From: an uncultured Rhodospirillales bacterium
GTDB taxonomy: Bacteria > Pseudomonadota > Alphaproteobacteria > Rhodospirillales > UBA2165
NCBI GenBank assembly: GCA_905614355.1
Contig: CAJQSN010000025.1
Span: forward strand, 1 to 43,728
DNA: 43,728 nt
Direction: 5' to 3'
Shown here: in pieces, positions 8,898-18,712 of the stretch
Position numbering within the stretch: the first letter of the stretch is position 1
How the letters are laid out: every line of letters starts with the position of its first letter
Program-made: the position numbers and the translations under genes
The notes under the pieces: model-generated
What the model saw: only the letters and a program-made list of their open reading frames with translations
What the model was told of the DNA's origin: nothing
Databases searched by the model: none

Positions 8898-9689
8898 ATG
8901 TCAATAGGAACCATACTAGGTTTCGTAGCAGGAATAGGCTTGTTTATCGGGGCTGTATTAACTGAAACTGATGATTTTTCAGTATTTATAAGCGCATCTA
9001 GTGCCACAATGGTTGTCGGGGGGTCTTTAGCAGCGAGTTTTATTTCTTATGAAATGCGATATGTCATCTTGGCTCTTAAGGGAATACCTAAAGTCATAGG
9101 CAGCCCAGTAATTAGCCGAAATCTTCTTAAGTCGGAAGTTGGTAGAGTTATTAGATGGGGCTACGCAGTTCAAAAATCGGGCCTTCCCGCCATAGAAGGT
9201 GATGCTGCTAAGCTTAAGAAGACTGACCCTTTTTTATCATTTGGCATTGAAATGGTTGTCAGTGGTTATAGTGGCCAAGAAATTCGGGACATCTTAACTA
9301 CAACTATAGAGAGTTCATTCGGCAGGAATATGGTTCCAGCCAAGATTTGCGGTAAAATAGGCGGCCTCTGTCCCGCCTTCGGCATGGTAGGAACATTGGT
9401 TGGTCTAGTGATCATGCTAGGTAATTTGAGTAATCCAGACGCCCTTGGCCCCTCACTATCCATTGCCTTAATAACAACTTTATATGGAGTGTTATTCGCT
9501 CAGTTACTTTTTACACCGGTTTCAGAAAAGATGACGCAACGAGAGCAAATCGTGCGGTTCCGAAATTATCTTGTTGCCGAAGGCCTGGTATTACTCGCCG
9601 AAAAAAAACCTCCTCGTTACATACAAGATAGAATGAACAGCTTTTTAGATCCAGCAATCCATTTTAATATCGATAAAGATAAACAATAA
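8898..9689 (+). CDS. motA: Flagellar motor stator protein MotA
   Basis: A 263-residue inner-membrane stator subunit of the MotA/PomA type. Two N-terminal membrane helices (about 1-21 and 33-50) precede a long charged cytoplasmic loop that contacts the rotor. Two more helices follow at about 155-175 and 185-207, the first preceded by the conserved KICGKIGGLCPAFGMVGTLVG, which includes the functionally important proline. Five MotA surround two MotB in the ion channel that drives rotation. AGGGG sits about 7 bases before the ATG. motB follows after 33 bases, so the two form an operon. Proton or sodium preference cannot be decided by eye. No other flagellar gene is in the window. Confidence 0.93.
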   Translation: MSIGTILGFVAGIGLFIGAVLTETDDFSVFISASSATMVVGGSLAASFISYEMRYVILALKGIPKVIGSPVISRNLLKSEVGRVIRWGYAVQKSGLPAIEGDAAKLKKTDPFLSFGIEMVVSGYSGQEIRDILTTTIESSFGRNMVPAKICGKIGGLCPAFGMVGTLVGLVIMLGNLSNPDALGPSLSIALITTLYGVLFAQLLFTPVSEKMTQREQIVRFRNYLVAEGLVLLAEKKPPRYIQDRMNSFLDPAIHFNIDKDKQ

Positions 9690-9722
9690 TAAAATACTCC
9701 AACAAATAGAAGGCTCTCAGCT

Positions 9723-10469
9723 ATGGCTCAAGCACAAGAGGAATGTCCACCAGAAGCAGAAGCATGGATGGCAACGTACGCCGACGCTATCACCCTATTA
9801 ATGGCGTTCTTCGTTCTATTCTTCTCCATCTCAAAGGTCGATGGGGGGAAATTTGACTCCGTCGCGGAGAGCTTAAATGGAACCATGTCAAGTAAAGAGC
9901 GGACTAGTGACAGGATTGAGTTAGAAAAGGATTTGGCTGATATTGTTGAAGAAGAAGGGGCGCAAGAAGTTGTCCAAATTGGTAAATCCGGTGAGGGTAC
10001 TATTACACTAGAACTGGATAGCGGAGCTTTTTTTAAACCCGGAGGCGCTGAACTGTTGGATCAAGCAATCCCAGTACTAAAAAGCATATACGAAGAATTC
10101 GCGTCCCCGATTTATAAAAAATTTAATATTTCGATTGAAGGCCATACTGATGATGATCCAATCAACTCCTTTAAGTTTCCGTCAAACTGGGAATTGTCGA
10201 CAGGAAGGGCATCCACTGTAGTTAGGTTCATGATTAAAGAAGGTATGAAGAAAAATCGTCTAAAAGCAACTGGGTATGGAGACACACAGCCAAAACGACC
10301 TAATAGGGATGCCGAGGGCGATCCTATAGTCAAAAATCAAGTGGCTAATCGCAGGGTTGTAATGCGGATAAGTAGAAGCCCCATTTTTGAAGAAGTTAAG
10401 GTGCCCGAATTCAGGCGAGAAGGCCTCGATAGAAAGGTTAGGCCTGCTAGCTCTAAAATGCTGAATTAA
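9723..10469 (+). CDS. motB: Flagellar motor stator protein MotB
   Basis: A 248-residue stator subunit that anchors the motor to peptidoglycan. A short cytoplasmic N-terminus leads into one membrane helix, WMATYADAITLLMAFFVLFF, carrying the essential ion-binding Asp21. A plug/linker region follows, then an OmpA-like peptidoglycan-binding domain at about 95-220 with the signature FNISIEGHTDDDPIN and NWELSTGRASTVVRFM. The C-terminus is charged and short. It is the second gene of the motAB pair, and an apparent terminator hairpin overlaps its stop codon. Length and residues match functional MotB/PomB. Confidence 0.93.
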   Translation: MAQAQEECPPEAEAWMATYADAITLLMAFFVLFFSISKVDGGKFDSVAESLNGTMSSKERTSDRIELEKDLADIVEEEGAQEVVQIGKSGEGTITLELDSGAFFKPGGAELLDQAIPVLKSIYEEFASPIYKKFNISIEGHTDDDPINSFKFPSNWELSTGRASTVVRFMIKEGMKKNRLKATGYGDTQPKRPNRDAEGDPIVKNQVANRRVVMRISRSPIFEEVKVPEFRREGLDRKVRPASSKMLN

Positions 10470-10483
10470 GCATTTTAGTTTCC
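10453..10483 (+). terminator. Rho-independent terminator of motAB
   Basis: CTAAAATGCT-GAATTA-AGCATTTTAG is a perfect 10-bp stem with a 6-base loop, directly followed by TTTCC. The stop codon of motB lies at the loop/right-arm boundary. The hairpin sits between convergent genes; its AT-rich stem and short T-run could serve both directions, but it is best placed for motAB. Confidence 0.6.
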
Positions 10484-10527
10484 ATTTAAATTATAAAGAG
10501 GGTAATCTGGTCTGAGTAAATAAAATA

Positions 10528-11361
10528 TTACTCGACATTGAACTCCATTTTTTCTTGGATAACGAAAGCCCCATCCCAAGCGAGAGCTGCTTCTTCAGCA
10601 ATTTTGTCCATAAAGTCATCGTCGTGCTCGGGATCGTGATGGAAAATCCCAAGACGTTTTACACCCGCCATCTTACACAACTTCATACCCTCTTCCCAAG
10701 TCGAATGGCCCCAGCCAATTTTAGTAGTAAATTCCTCCTCAGTGTAGGTCGAATCATAAATTACCAGATCTGCGCCTTCAATGAGTTTTAATATATTTTC
10801 ATCGGGTTTTCCCGGTATGTGCTCTGTATCAGTAATCAAACACATTGATTTGCCACCATAGTCAAAGCGGTAGCCAGTTGCATCGTTTGGATGGTTTAGG
10901 GCTGCAGTGGTTACTTTAACCTTGGAGCTTTTACTTATATCAAGATCCTCGCCCGCACGAAAATCAGTGAACTCTAAATTCGATTGCATCGCACCCATGG
11001 GAACCGGGAAAACTGGCTGTTCCATTTGCGCATTAAAAACCTTTTCTATCCCACCTGCGTCTTTCAAATGACCTGCCATGATAGAAAATTTACGGCCTGG
11101 GATGTACGCCGGTGTAAAGAAGGGAAAGCCATTAATATGATCCCAATGCGTATGAGTGAGCAGAATATGGCAATGCTCAAGTTCCTGATGTTTTACCATT
11201 TCCAAGCCAAGATTGCGGATGCCAGTCCCACCATCAAGAATAAAAGTTTCTCCACCCGCCTCAACTTCAATACAAGTTGTATTTCCCCCGTACCTTAGAT
11301 GAGTCGCAACAGGCATAGCTATACTGCCTCTACACCCCCAAATTTTAACTCTCATTTCCAT
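10528..11361 (-). CDS. Metallo-beta-lactamase-fold hydrolase
   Basis: A 277-residue cytoplasmic metal-dependent hydrolase. It begins with the block MRVKIWGCRGSIA and RYGGNTTC, as in the branch related to phosphoribosyl cyclic-phosphate phosphodiesterase (PhnP), RNase Z and class II cAMP phosphodiesterases. The zinc motif HTHWDH is at residues 70-75; ALNHPNDATGYRF supplies the next His, LITDTEH the bridging Asp, and IFHHDPEHDD the last His. All metal ligands therefore appear present. The usual start for this family would be the second Met (residue 3). The substrate is not shown. Because two adenylate cyclases lie within 9 kb, a phosphodiesterase role on a cyclic nucleotide is attractive, but that is inference. 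It converges on motB. Confidence 0.88.
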   Translation of the reverse strand: MEMRVKIWGCRGSIAMPVATHLRYGGNTTCIEVEAGGETFILDGGTGIRNLGLEMVKHQELEHCHILLTHTHWDHINGFPFFTPAYIPGRKFSIMAGHLKDAGGIEKVFNAQMEQPVFPVPMGAMQSNLEFTDFRAGEDLDISKSSKVKVTTAALNHPNDATGYRFDYGGKSMCLITDTEHIPGKPDENILKLIEGADLVIYDSTYTEEEFTTKIGWGHSTWEEGMKLCKMAGVKRLGIFHHDPEHDDDFMDKIAEEAALAWDGAFVIQEKMEFNVE

Positions 11362-12109
11362 TCAACTAATTTCCAATGATCACAAGCCTTATACCACTCA
11401 GATAGCACATAAAACTAAGCGGGTAAATCATTGGCAATAAAATTTTACATTTTAATTGTAGCAATTAGGTCCAAACCACTACTTCTGCCGCATAAATCAT
11501 AATAATTCTAATTAATACAACTAGATACTTGAAAATTTAAAATAAAATCTTCTTTAATTTTTAGTCGTTTATGCAATAAAACTCAATAAATTTAAGTATA
11601 TCCCGTATAGTTTATAAATTAGTAACCGAAATTCTCTTTTTCCATATACTTTTTATTGAAGTGTTATCTACTAATATTAGATAATTTAGTATAATTTCGT
11701 AATAAAAATAAAAAAATATATCTGTAGGCGTGACGCGACGCCCTTTATCCATTATTATATAATCGTATTGGTATGCAACTAGACTAATGGTTAAATTAAT
11801 TACTTTTCTACTGGCGTATAAGCCATTGAAATTACATACACCGTACTAGTACTAACTAATACACCTAGCTCGAGTTAAAGGGTTATAGGCTAAACCTTGG
11901 TCCAGAAAAGTACTGCACCTTTTCCAGGCATAGTTGCCATTTTATCACCTAAATAAAGGTGGAATGGTGCGTCTAACCAAAATGTGCTCAAAGCGTTTAT
12001 CAGCAACGCTTGGGAAAGAAAGATGATCTTAAAATATAATATTTGGGCGATTTCATCGAAGGTTTATTTAAAAAAATGTTTTGAAGTATAGTTTAGTATA
12101 CGAGGGAAT
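11362..12109. other. 748-base gap upstream of gltB, with a decayed coding fragment
   Basis: AT-rich intergenic region between the divergently oriented hydrolase gene and gltB. The middle holds a 7-bp inverted repeat (TTATCTA at 11664-11670, TAGATAA at 11678-11684) that could be an operator. The part from 11890 to 12063 reads like coding sequence on the minus strand and is listed separately. A small GC-rich hairpin at 11727-11742 has only a 5-bp stem. I could not assign a promoter. Confidence 0.5.
11890..12063 (-). pseudogene. Possible gene remnant, unknown family
   Basis: On the minus strand a frame stays open for 57 codons up to a TAG at 11890-11892, with the protein-like ending FWLDAPFHLYLGDKMATMPG then KGAVLFWTKV. 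Composition is richer in G+C and more balanced than the flanking noncoding DNA. There is no ATG with a ribosome-binding site; the only upstream options are TTG codons. I do not recognise the family. It may be the C-terminal remnant of a lost gene or a small protein. A hairpin-like inverted repeat (CACCT/AGGTG at 11946-11961) falls inside it and may be a by-product of its codons. Confidence 0.3.
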
Positions 12110-15100
12110 ATGAAGAAGTCAGGCTTGCCAGAAAAACAAGGGTTGTATGACCCTAGTAAAGAACATGATTCATGCGGAATAGGCTTTGTAGCTAATATCA
12201 AGAACCGTAAAAGTCATAAAATAGTGCAACAAGGTCTATCAATTCTTGGCTGTCTAACCCATCGCGGCGCTGCTGGCGCAGACCCATTAGCTGGTGATGG
12301 AGCGGGCATTTTAATTCAGCTGCCTGATGAATTACTACGAGAAGAATGCGTTGATAGGGGAATAGATTTACCTCTTGCGGGAGATTATGGCGTAGGAATG
12401 ATTTTTTTGCCTCAAGATGAAGATTCTCGTGCAAAATGTGAGGAGTCAGTAGAAAAACTTATACGCGCCGAAGGTCAAACAATCCTAGGTTGGAGAGACC
12501 TTCCAACCGATAATTCCTGGCTTAGCGAAAATGTTCGTGAAATTGAACCCTTCATCCGGCAAATTTTTATTGGTAGAGGACCTGATTGTAAAAATACTGA
12601 TGCATTTGAATTAAAGCTTTTTGTCATACGTAAACAGGCACACCAAGCAGTCACAAAACATAATTTAGCTGGTGACGAAATTTTTTACATAACATCAATG
12701 TCTTCGCGAACAATTTGCTATAAAGGCATGATGTTAGCAGATCGCGTTGGTAAATATTATACCGACCTAGAAGACCCTCGTCTCATGTCAGCTATCGCTC
12801 TCGTCCACCAACGTTTCTCAACTAATACATTCCCATCGTGGGAGCTTGCTCAACCGTTCCGTTATCTTTGCCATAATGGTGAAATCAATACACTACGCGG
12901 CAATATTAACTGGATGGCTGCCCGTCGCCACAATATGAATTCAGATATTATAGGTGATGATCTAGAAAAACTTTTCCCGTTAATCGGTGATGCCAACTCT
13001 GATTCGGCGACATTTGATAATGCGCTAGAGCTATTAGTTGCTGGAGGATATCCTCTGGCTCATGCAATGATGCTAATGATACCAGAAGCGTGGAACGACA
13101 ATCCCCTTATGGATAAAGAGCGCCGCGCTTTTTACGAATATAATGCAGCGCTTATGGAACCATGGGATGGGCCCGCCGCTGTAGCATTCACAGATGGCAG
13201 ACAAATTGGTGCTACGCTGGATCGTAATGGCCTTCGTCCTGCACGTTATATTATCACGGATGATGACCTTTGTATTTTAGGTTCAGAAGTTGGGATGTTG
13301 GATATTCCGGAAGAAAAAATAATTAAAAAATGGCGTCTGCAGCCAGGAAAAATGTTTTTAATTGACCTTGAAGCCGGCCAAATTATTGAAGATCCAAAAA
13401 TAAAAGATGGGTTAACAAAAGCTCAACCCTACCAAAAATGGTTGGATAAAACACAGATTCGGCTGGAAGACTTGCCATCGGACATCGAGCCCATACCATT
13501 AGACGGGGCATCCATACTAGACCGGCAACAAGCCTTTGGCTACACACAGGAAGATTTAAAACACTACCTCTTGCCAATGGCTACTAGCGGGCAAGACCCC
13601 ATTGGTTCAATGGGCAGAGATATTCCACAAGCCGTCTTGTCTGATCGCCCAAAAATGTTATTTGATTATTTTAAACAAGCCTTTGCGCAGGTGACCAACC
13701 CACCGATAGATCCTATTCGTGAAGAATTAGTGATGTCTTTAGTGTCTTTAATTGGCCCCCGACCAAATCTACTTGATTTAAAAACGGGTGGCAGTCATAT
13801 GCGACTGGAAGTTCGGCAACCTATCTTATCTAATGTTGATTTAGAAAAAATTCGCCACATTGATAATAGTGATGATTCATTCCGTTCAGAAACCCTATCT
13901 ATTTGCTATTCTGTGTCCGAAGGCCCCAATGGAATGGAAGGTGCACTTCGACGCTTATGCCAAAAAGCTCAGACAAAAGTTCTTGAAGGTATCAATATTC
14001 TAATATTATCTGATCGCGATATAAATTGCGATCAAGTTGCTATCCCATCTTTATTAGCAACAGCCGCAGTGCATCATCACCTTATACGAGAAGGCCTCAG
14101 AACAGAATCGGGGCTTGTTATTGAAACGGGTGAGGCTCGACTGGTCCACGATTTTTGCCTTTTAGCCGGCTACGGTGCTGAAGCCATCAATCCCTATTTA
14201 GCATTCGATACTATCACGGATGCTAGCGACCAATTTCCTCAAGATTTGACTGTTTCAGAAGCGCATACCAGATATGTAAAGGCTTTGGATAAGGGCATCC
14301 TCAAGGTGATGTCAAAAATGGGTATATCAACCTATCAATCTTACTGTGGTGCTCAGGTTTTTGATGCAATTGGATTACATAATAAATTTATTGAGGCTTA
14401 TTTCGTAAATACCCCATCAGCGATTGAAGGTATTGGCATTAATGAAGTGGCGCAAGAGACAGTAGCGCGACATAAACTAGCTTATGGAGATTCTACAGTC
14501 CTACAAAACTCTCTAGATGTCGGAGGTGACTTAGCCTATCGAATACGCGGAGAGGAACATATGTGGACTCCGGAAACAGTTTCAAAACTACAACACTCGG
14601 CTCGTGGAAATTCGCAAAAAATATATAATGAATATGCTACAGCAATGAATGACCAATCTCGTAAATTGAAAAATTTACGAGGCTTGTTCGAATTCGATTT
14701 TACAAACAATAAAAGTATACCTATTGAAGACGTAGTGCCAGCTGCAGAAATTGTTAAGCGCTTTGTCACTGGGGCCATGTCTTTTGGTTCAATTTCATTC
14801 GAAGCGCATACTAACCTAGCTATTGCAATGAACCGAATAGGTGGAAAATCAAATACCGGCGAAGGTGGTGAAGAGCCTGAGCGTTATGTACCTCTAGCAA
14901 ACGGGGATTCCATGCGCTCCGCTATCAAACAAGTTGCTTCTGGGCGATTTGGGGTCACGATTGAATATTTACGTAATGCTGACGAAATTCAAATTAAAAT
15001 GGCACAAGGAGCCAAGCCAGGTGAAGGTGGCCAATTGCCCGGTCATAAGGTTGACCAAACAATAGCCAAAGTTCGTCATTCAACTCCAGGTGTTGGCTTG

Positions 15101-16759
15101 ATTTCGCCACCACCTCATCACGATATTTACTCTATTGAAGATTTAGCACAACTCATTCACGATTTAAAAAATGTCAATCCAAAAGCACGTATCAGTGTTA
15201 AACTAGTCTCATTAGTTGGCGTTGGTACGATTGCTGCTGGCGTCGCTAAGGCCCATGCAGATCACGTTTTAATATCAGGTATGGAAGGCGGTACAGGAGC
15301 TAGTCCAATTACGTCCGTTATGAACGCAGGATCAGCATGGGAGATAGGCCTGGCAGAAACCCATCAAACATTAGTTTTAAATAAATTACGAGGTAGAATA
15401 TGCGTTCAGACAGATGGGGGCATTCGAACAGGCCGAGATGTTGCAGTTGCAGCACTTCTCGGCGCGGATGAATATGGTATAGCGACTGGAGCGTTAATTG
15501 CCTCTGGTTGTATTATGATGAGAAAATGTCACCTTAATACTTGTCCCGTTGGTATAGCAACTCAAGATCCGGAACTCCGAAAAAAATTTAAGGGCAAGCC
15601 AGAGCACGTCGTTAATTATATGTTCTTTGTAGCTGAAGAGTTGCGCAATATTATGTCCAAACTCGGTATTCGGACAATGGCAGAAATGATCGGAAGATCA
15701 GATTTATTAATAAAAAATCAAGCCATCGACCATTGGAAAGCCAATGGCTTAGACCTATCTCGTATTCTCTACAAACCCGACATGGGTCCAGGTGTGGCAA
15801 TATATCACAGCGAAACACAGGACCATGGCCTTGAAAAAGCACTAGATCATAAATTAATTTCCAAAGCTAAATCCGCACTTGAAAAAGGAAGTAGGGTTAC
15901 AATTGAGACCACAGTCAGGAATACAAATAGAACATTTGGCACGATGCTGTCTGGCGAAATTGCTGAAAAATATGGTCAACGTGGCTTGGCTGATGATACT
16001 ATTCATATCAAAGCCACGGGTTCTGGCGGTCAGAGTTTTGGAGCCTTCTTGTCTAAAGGTATTACAATTGAACTTGAGGGCGATTCGAATGATTACCTTG
16101 GCAAGGGATTGAGTGGTGGACATATAATTGCATATCCACCAAAGATTTCAACGTTCAATGCTAGTGAGAATATGATTATTGGAAATGTCGCGCTTTACGG
16201 TGCAATAGACGGCGAATGTTATTTTAACGGTATTGCTGGTGAGCGTTTTGCCGTCAGAAATTCAGGCGCCACGGCAGTGGTTGAGGGCGTCGGGGATCAC
16301 TGTTGCGAATACATGACGGGAGGGGTTATTGTTGTCCTTGGTGCGACAGGACGTAATTTTGCCGCCGGTATGAGCGGTGGAATAGCCTACGTGCTAAATG
16401 AAAGCCAAGATTTTGATAAACGATGTAATATGGCCATGGTTGATCTTGAGCCAATCAGCGACGAAGATAAAATGCTTGAAGACCATGGTCATCAACGAGG
16501 TGATTTAGAAACTCACGGCCGGGTAGATATAATGGGTGATATGACAGGCTATGATGCGCTGCGGTTACGTAAATTAATTGAGAACCATGTGCACTATACC
16601 AATAGTAAGAGGGCAAGATCGATTATTGATAATTGGGAAGATTTCCTGCCAAAATTTGTCAAAGTCATGCCCGTAGATTACAGGCGCGCATTGCAAGAAA
16701 TGCAAGCCCGAACAAGCGAAACTGGACAATTAGATATTGGTGTCGCAGTAGGAGACTAA
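12110..16759 (+). CDS. gltB: Glutamate synthase (NADPH) large subunit
   Basis: A 1549-residue enzyme, normal length for bacterial GltB, which transfers the amide of glutamine to 2-oxoglutarate to give two glutamates. The N-terminal class II glutaminase domain starts at Cys22 (EHDSCGIGFVA) after a short propeptide expected to be removed. The central domain and the FMN-binding synthase domain follow, with the 3Fe-4S ligands Cys1134, Cys1140 and Cys1145 in CIMMRKCHLNTCPVG. The C-terminal GXGXG domain includes GAIDGECYFNGIAGERFAVR. GAGGG lies about 4 bases before the ATG. gltD follows after 3 bases. With glutamine synthetase this is the main low-ammonium assimilation route. No defect is visible. 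Confidence 0.98.
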   Translation: MKKSGLPEKQGLYDPSKEHDSCGIGFVANIKNRKSHKIVQQGLSILGCLTHRGAAGADPLAGDGAGILIQLPDELLREECVDRGIDLPLAGDYGVGMIFLPQDEDSRAKCEESVEKLIRAEGQTILGWRDLPTDNSWLSENVREIEPFIRQIFIGRGPDCKNTDAFELKLFVIRKQAHQAVTKHNLAGDEIFYITSMSSRTICYKGMMLADRVGKYYTDLEDPRLMSAIALVHQRFSTNTFPSWELAQPFRYLCHNGEINTLRGNINWMAARRHNMNSDIIGDDLEKLFPLIGDANSDSATFDNALELLVAGGYPLAHAMMLMIPEAWNDNPLMDKERRAFYEYNAALMEPWDGPAAVAFTDGRQIGATLDRNGLRPARYIITDDDLCILGSEVGMLDIPEEKIIKKWRLQPGKMFLIDLEAGQIIEDPKIKDGLTKAQPYQKWLDKTQIRLEDLPSDIEPIPLDGASILDRQQAFGYTQEDLKHYLLPMATSGQDPIGSMGRDIPQAVLSDRPKMLFDYFKQAFAQVTNPPIDPIREELVMSLVSLIGPRPNLLDLKTGGSHMRLEVRQPILSNVDLEKIRHIDNSDDSFRSETLSICYSVSEGPNGMEGALRRLCQKAQTKVLEGINILILSDRDINCDQVAIPSLLATAAVHHHLIREGLRTESGLVIETGEARLVHDFCLLAGYGAEAINPYLAFDTITDASDQFPQDLTVSEAHTRYVKALDKGILKVMSKMGISTYQSYCGAQVFDAIGLHNKFIEAYFVNTPSAIEGIGINEVAQETVARHKLAYGDSTVLQNSLDVGGDLAYRIRGEEHMWTPETVSKLQHSARGNSQKIYNEYATAMNDQSRKLKNLRGLFEFDFTNNKSIPIEDVVPAAEIVKRFVTGAMSFGSISFEAHTNLAIAMNRIGGKSNTGEGGEEPERYVPLANGDSMRSAIKQVASGRFGVTIEYLRNADEIQIKMAQGAKPGEGGQLPGHKVDQTIAKVRHSTPGVGLISPPPHHDIYSIEDLAQLIHDLKNVNPKARISVKLVSLVGVGTIAAGVAKAHADHVLISGMEGGTGASPITSVMNAGSAWEIGLAETHQTLVLNKLRGRICVQTDGGIRTGRDVAVAALLGADEYGIATGALIASGCIMMRKCHLNTCPVGIATQDPELRKKFKGKPEHVVNYMFFVAEELRNIMSKLGIRTMAEMIGRSDLLIKNQAIDHWKANGLDLSRILYKPDMGPGVAIYHSETQDHGLEKALDHKLISKAKSALEKGSRVTIETTVRNTNRTFGTMLSGEIAEKYGQRGLADDTIHIKATGSGGQSFGAFLSKGITIELEGDSNDYLGKGLSGGHIIAYPPKISTFNASENMIIGNVALYGAIDGECYFNGIAGERFAVRNSGATAVVEGVGDHCCEYMTGGVIVVLGATGRNFAAGMSGGIAYVLNESQDFDKRCNMAMVDLEPISDEDKMLEDHGHQRGDLETHGRVDIMGDMTGYDALRLRKLIENHVHYTNSKRARSIIDNWEDFLPKFVKVMPVDYRRALQEMQARTSETGQLDIGVAVGD

Positions 16760-16762
16760 TTT

Positions 16763-18205
16763 ATGGGTAAAGCAACTGGATTTTTAGAATACGAACTTCG
16801 GGACCGAACCTACAAACCAGCAGAGGAGCGGACCAAACATTTTAATGAGTTTGTTGTTCCGCTAGACGAAAAACAGTTATCGCTTCAGGGTGCGCGTTGC
16901 ATGGACTGTGGCATACCATATTGCCACACAGGCTGTCCCGTAAACAATATTATCCCAGATTGGAATGATTTAGTTTTTAGAGGAAAATTTAAAGAGGCTA
17001 TAGAGGTATTACATTCTACAAATAACTTTCCAGAATTCACCGGCCGTATATGCCCTGCACCATGCCAAGAATCCTGTACTCTTAACATTGATGATCAACC
17101 TGTTACGATAAAAACAATCGAATGCGCCATTATAGACAAAGCATGGGAAGAAGGCTGGGTGAAACCTGAAATCTCAAATAACAAAACAGGAAAAAACGTT
17201 GCAGTTGTTGGTTCGGGTCCAGCTGGGATGGCAGCTGCCCAGCAACTCGCACGTGCGGGTCATGACGTCACACTTTTTGAAAAAAATGGAAAAATTGGCG
17301 GACTTCTTAGATATGGTATTCCAGACTTTAAAATGGAAAAACACCTGATAGATCGCCGCCATATTCAAATGGAACAAGAAGGTGTAATTATTCGTACTAA
17401 TATTGAGGTAGGTATTGATATATCTAAGGAACAATTAGATAAGGACTTTGATGCAATAATTTTATCAGGTGGTGCAGAAACACCACGAGATCTTCCGGTA
17501 CCTGGGCGAGATCATAAAGGTGTTCATTTTGCCATGGATTTTTTAACCCAGCAAAATCGGCGTGTTTCAGGTGAAAAATTAGGAAATATCCTGGAAATAT
17601 CTGCGAAAGATAAGCATATTGTTGTAATAGGCGGTGGAGATACAGGCTCAGATTGTGTAGGCACCTCTTTTCGCCAGGGTGCAGCAACTGTTACGCAATT
17701 AGAAATTATGTCCAAGCCTCCAGAAAAAGAGAATAAATCACTAACCTGGCCTGACTGGCCAATGAAACTAAGGACCTCAACATCGCATGATGAAGGTGCA
17801 GAGAGAGGTTTTGGGATTACAACAAAAAAAATCAGTGGGACAAATGAAGGTGTAGATAGTTTACAAACTGTGCAGGTAGACTGGAAACAAGGCCCGAATG
17901 GCAGCATGGAGATGGTCGAAGTTGAAAATTCTAAAGAATACTTGAAAGCTGACCTCATATTACTTGCTATGGGCTTCGTACACCCTACTCACCAAGGTAT
18001 CCTCAAAGACCTGTCAGTTAAACTAGACAACCGCGGGAATGTAAATGCCAATACAGAAGACTATAAAACATCGGTCAATAAAGTATTTTCAGCTGGAGAT
18101 ATGCGGCGCGGACAATCTTTAGTTGTTTGGGCAATCCGAGAAGGCCGTCAGTGCGCCCAAGCAGTCGATAAATTTTTAATGGGTAGCACAGACCTGCCTC
18201 GCTAA
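16763..18205 (+). CDS. gltD: Glutamate synthase (NADPH) small subunit
   Basis: A 480-residue FAD and iron-sulfur protein that passes electrons from NADPH to GltB. N-terminal cysteines Cys46, Cys49, Cys54 and Cys58 ([14 protein letters not shown]), with Cys97, Cys101 and Cys105 (CPAPCQESC), supply the two 4Fe-4S clusters. An FAD-binding Rossmann motif, [20 protein letters not shown], begins near residue 146. An NADPH-binding one, [15 protein letters not shown], lies near residue 290. The C-terminal [20 protein letters not shown] completes the FAD site. It starts 3 bases after the gltB stop, with GGAG inside the gltB end as ribosome-binding site, so the two are one operon. Confidence 0.97.
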   Translation: MGKATGFLEYELRDRTYKPAEERTKHFNEFVVPLDEKQLSLQGARCMDCGIPYCHTGCPVNNIIPDWNDLVFRGKFKEAIEVLHSTNNFPEFTGRICPAPCQESCTLNIDDQPVTIKTIECAIIDKAWEEGWVKPEISNNKTGKNVAVVGSGPAGMAAAQQLARAGHDVTLFEKNGKIGGLLRYGIPDFKMEKHLIDRRHIQMEQEGVIIRTNIEVGIDISKEQLDKDFDAIILSGGAETPRDLPVPGRDHKGVHFAMDFLTQQNRRVSGEKLGNILEISAKDKHIVVIGGGDTGSDCVGTSFRQGAATVTQLEIMSKPPEKENKSLTWPDWPMKLRTSTSHDEGAERGFGITTKKISGTNEGVDSLQTVQVDWKQGPNGSMEMVEVENSKEYLKADLILLAMGFVHPTHQGILKDLSVKLDNRGNVNANTEDYKTSVNKVFSAGDMRRGQSLVVWAIREGRQCAQAVDKFLMGSTDLPR

Positions 18206-18497
18206 TCTAAACCTACCCTCAATTTAATTATACTAATTTAGCTTATATTTTAAATAATATAGATAGCCGAATTTTTAACTAAATCTCCTTATTAACGTCC
18301 AAAAGAACTATTCTTGCGATAATTAACACTGATAACAACTTCTCATAAATCTTCAGCAACTAAAAAATGATGCGATCATATTTTGTTCTTAAATTTAATA
18401 AGCATTCAATTGTTAAGTAGTGTATTTAATTTAGTAACATTATTAAGTCTTTGAATTTATTATTCTATTCCCTTAATAATGATTTTTTTAATTAATA

Positions 18498-18510
18498 AAT
18501 CAGCTGGTTG
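18498..18510 (+). promoter_or_regulatory. IHF-like site
   Basis: AATCAGCTGGTTG fits WATCARNNNNTTR at every fixed position. It lies 9 bases before a relaxed DnaA box. The consensus is degenerate, so one match in an AT-rich region is weak evidence alone. Confidence 0.25.
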
Positions 18511-18691
18511 GTTGAAAGTTTTACACACAAACAATCTATACACTTTTTTTAAGAAATCATTGATGGTTTTAAATTTAAAATTTATGAGTGAATAATTATT
18601 TCTTTATTTTCAATGACTTAAACATATGAATTATAATAAATTATTAATTGTATGTATCATAAGAACAAGACAAGCTCAAAGTTTCAAAAAC

Positions 18692-18712
18692 TTATCGACA
18701 GCTTTATCCACA
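18692..18712 (+). promoter_or_regulatory. Pair of DnaA boxes
   Basis: Two boxes in the same orientation begin 12 bases apart: TTATCGACA (one mismatch) and TTATCCACA (perfect). Closely spaced, co-oriented boxes are typical of sites where DnaA binds cooperatively. A single perfect box could occur by chance in a window this size; the pairing is what makes it notable. Confidence 0.4.

Noticed and set aside
11727-11742. GC-rich hairpin as a regulatory RNA or terminator
   Set aside because: The stem is only five base pairs, with no T-run and no nearby gene end.
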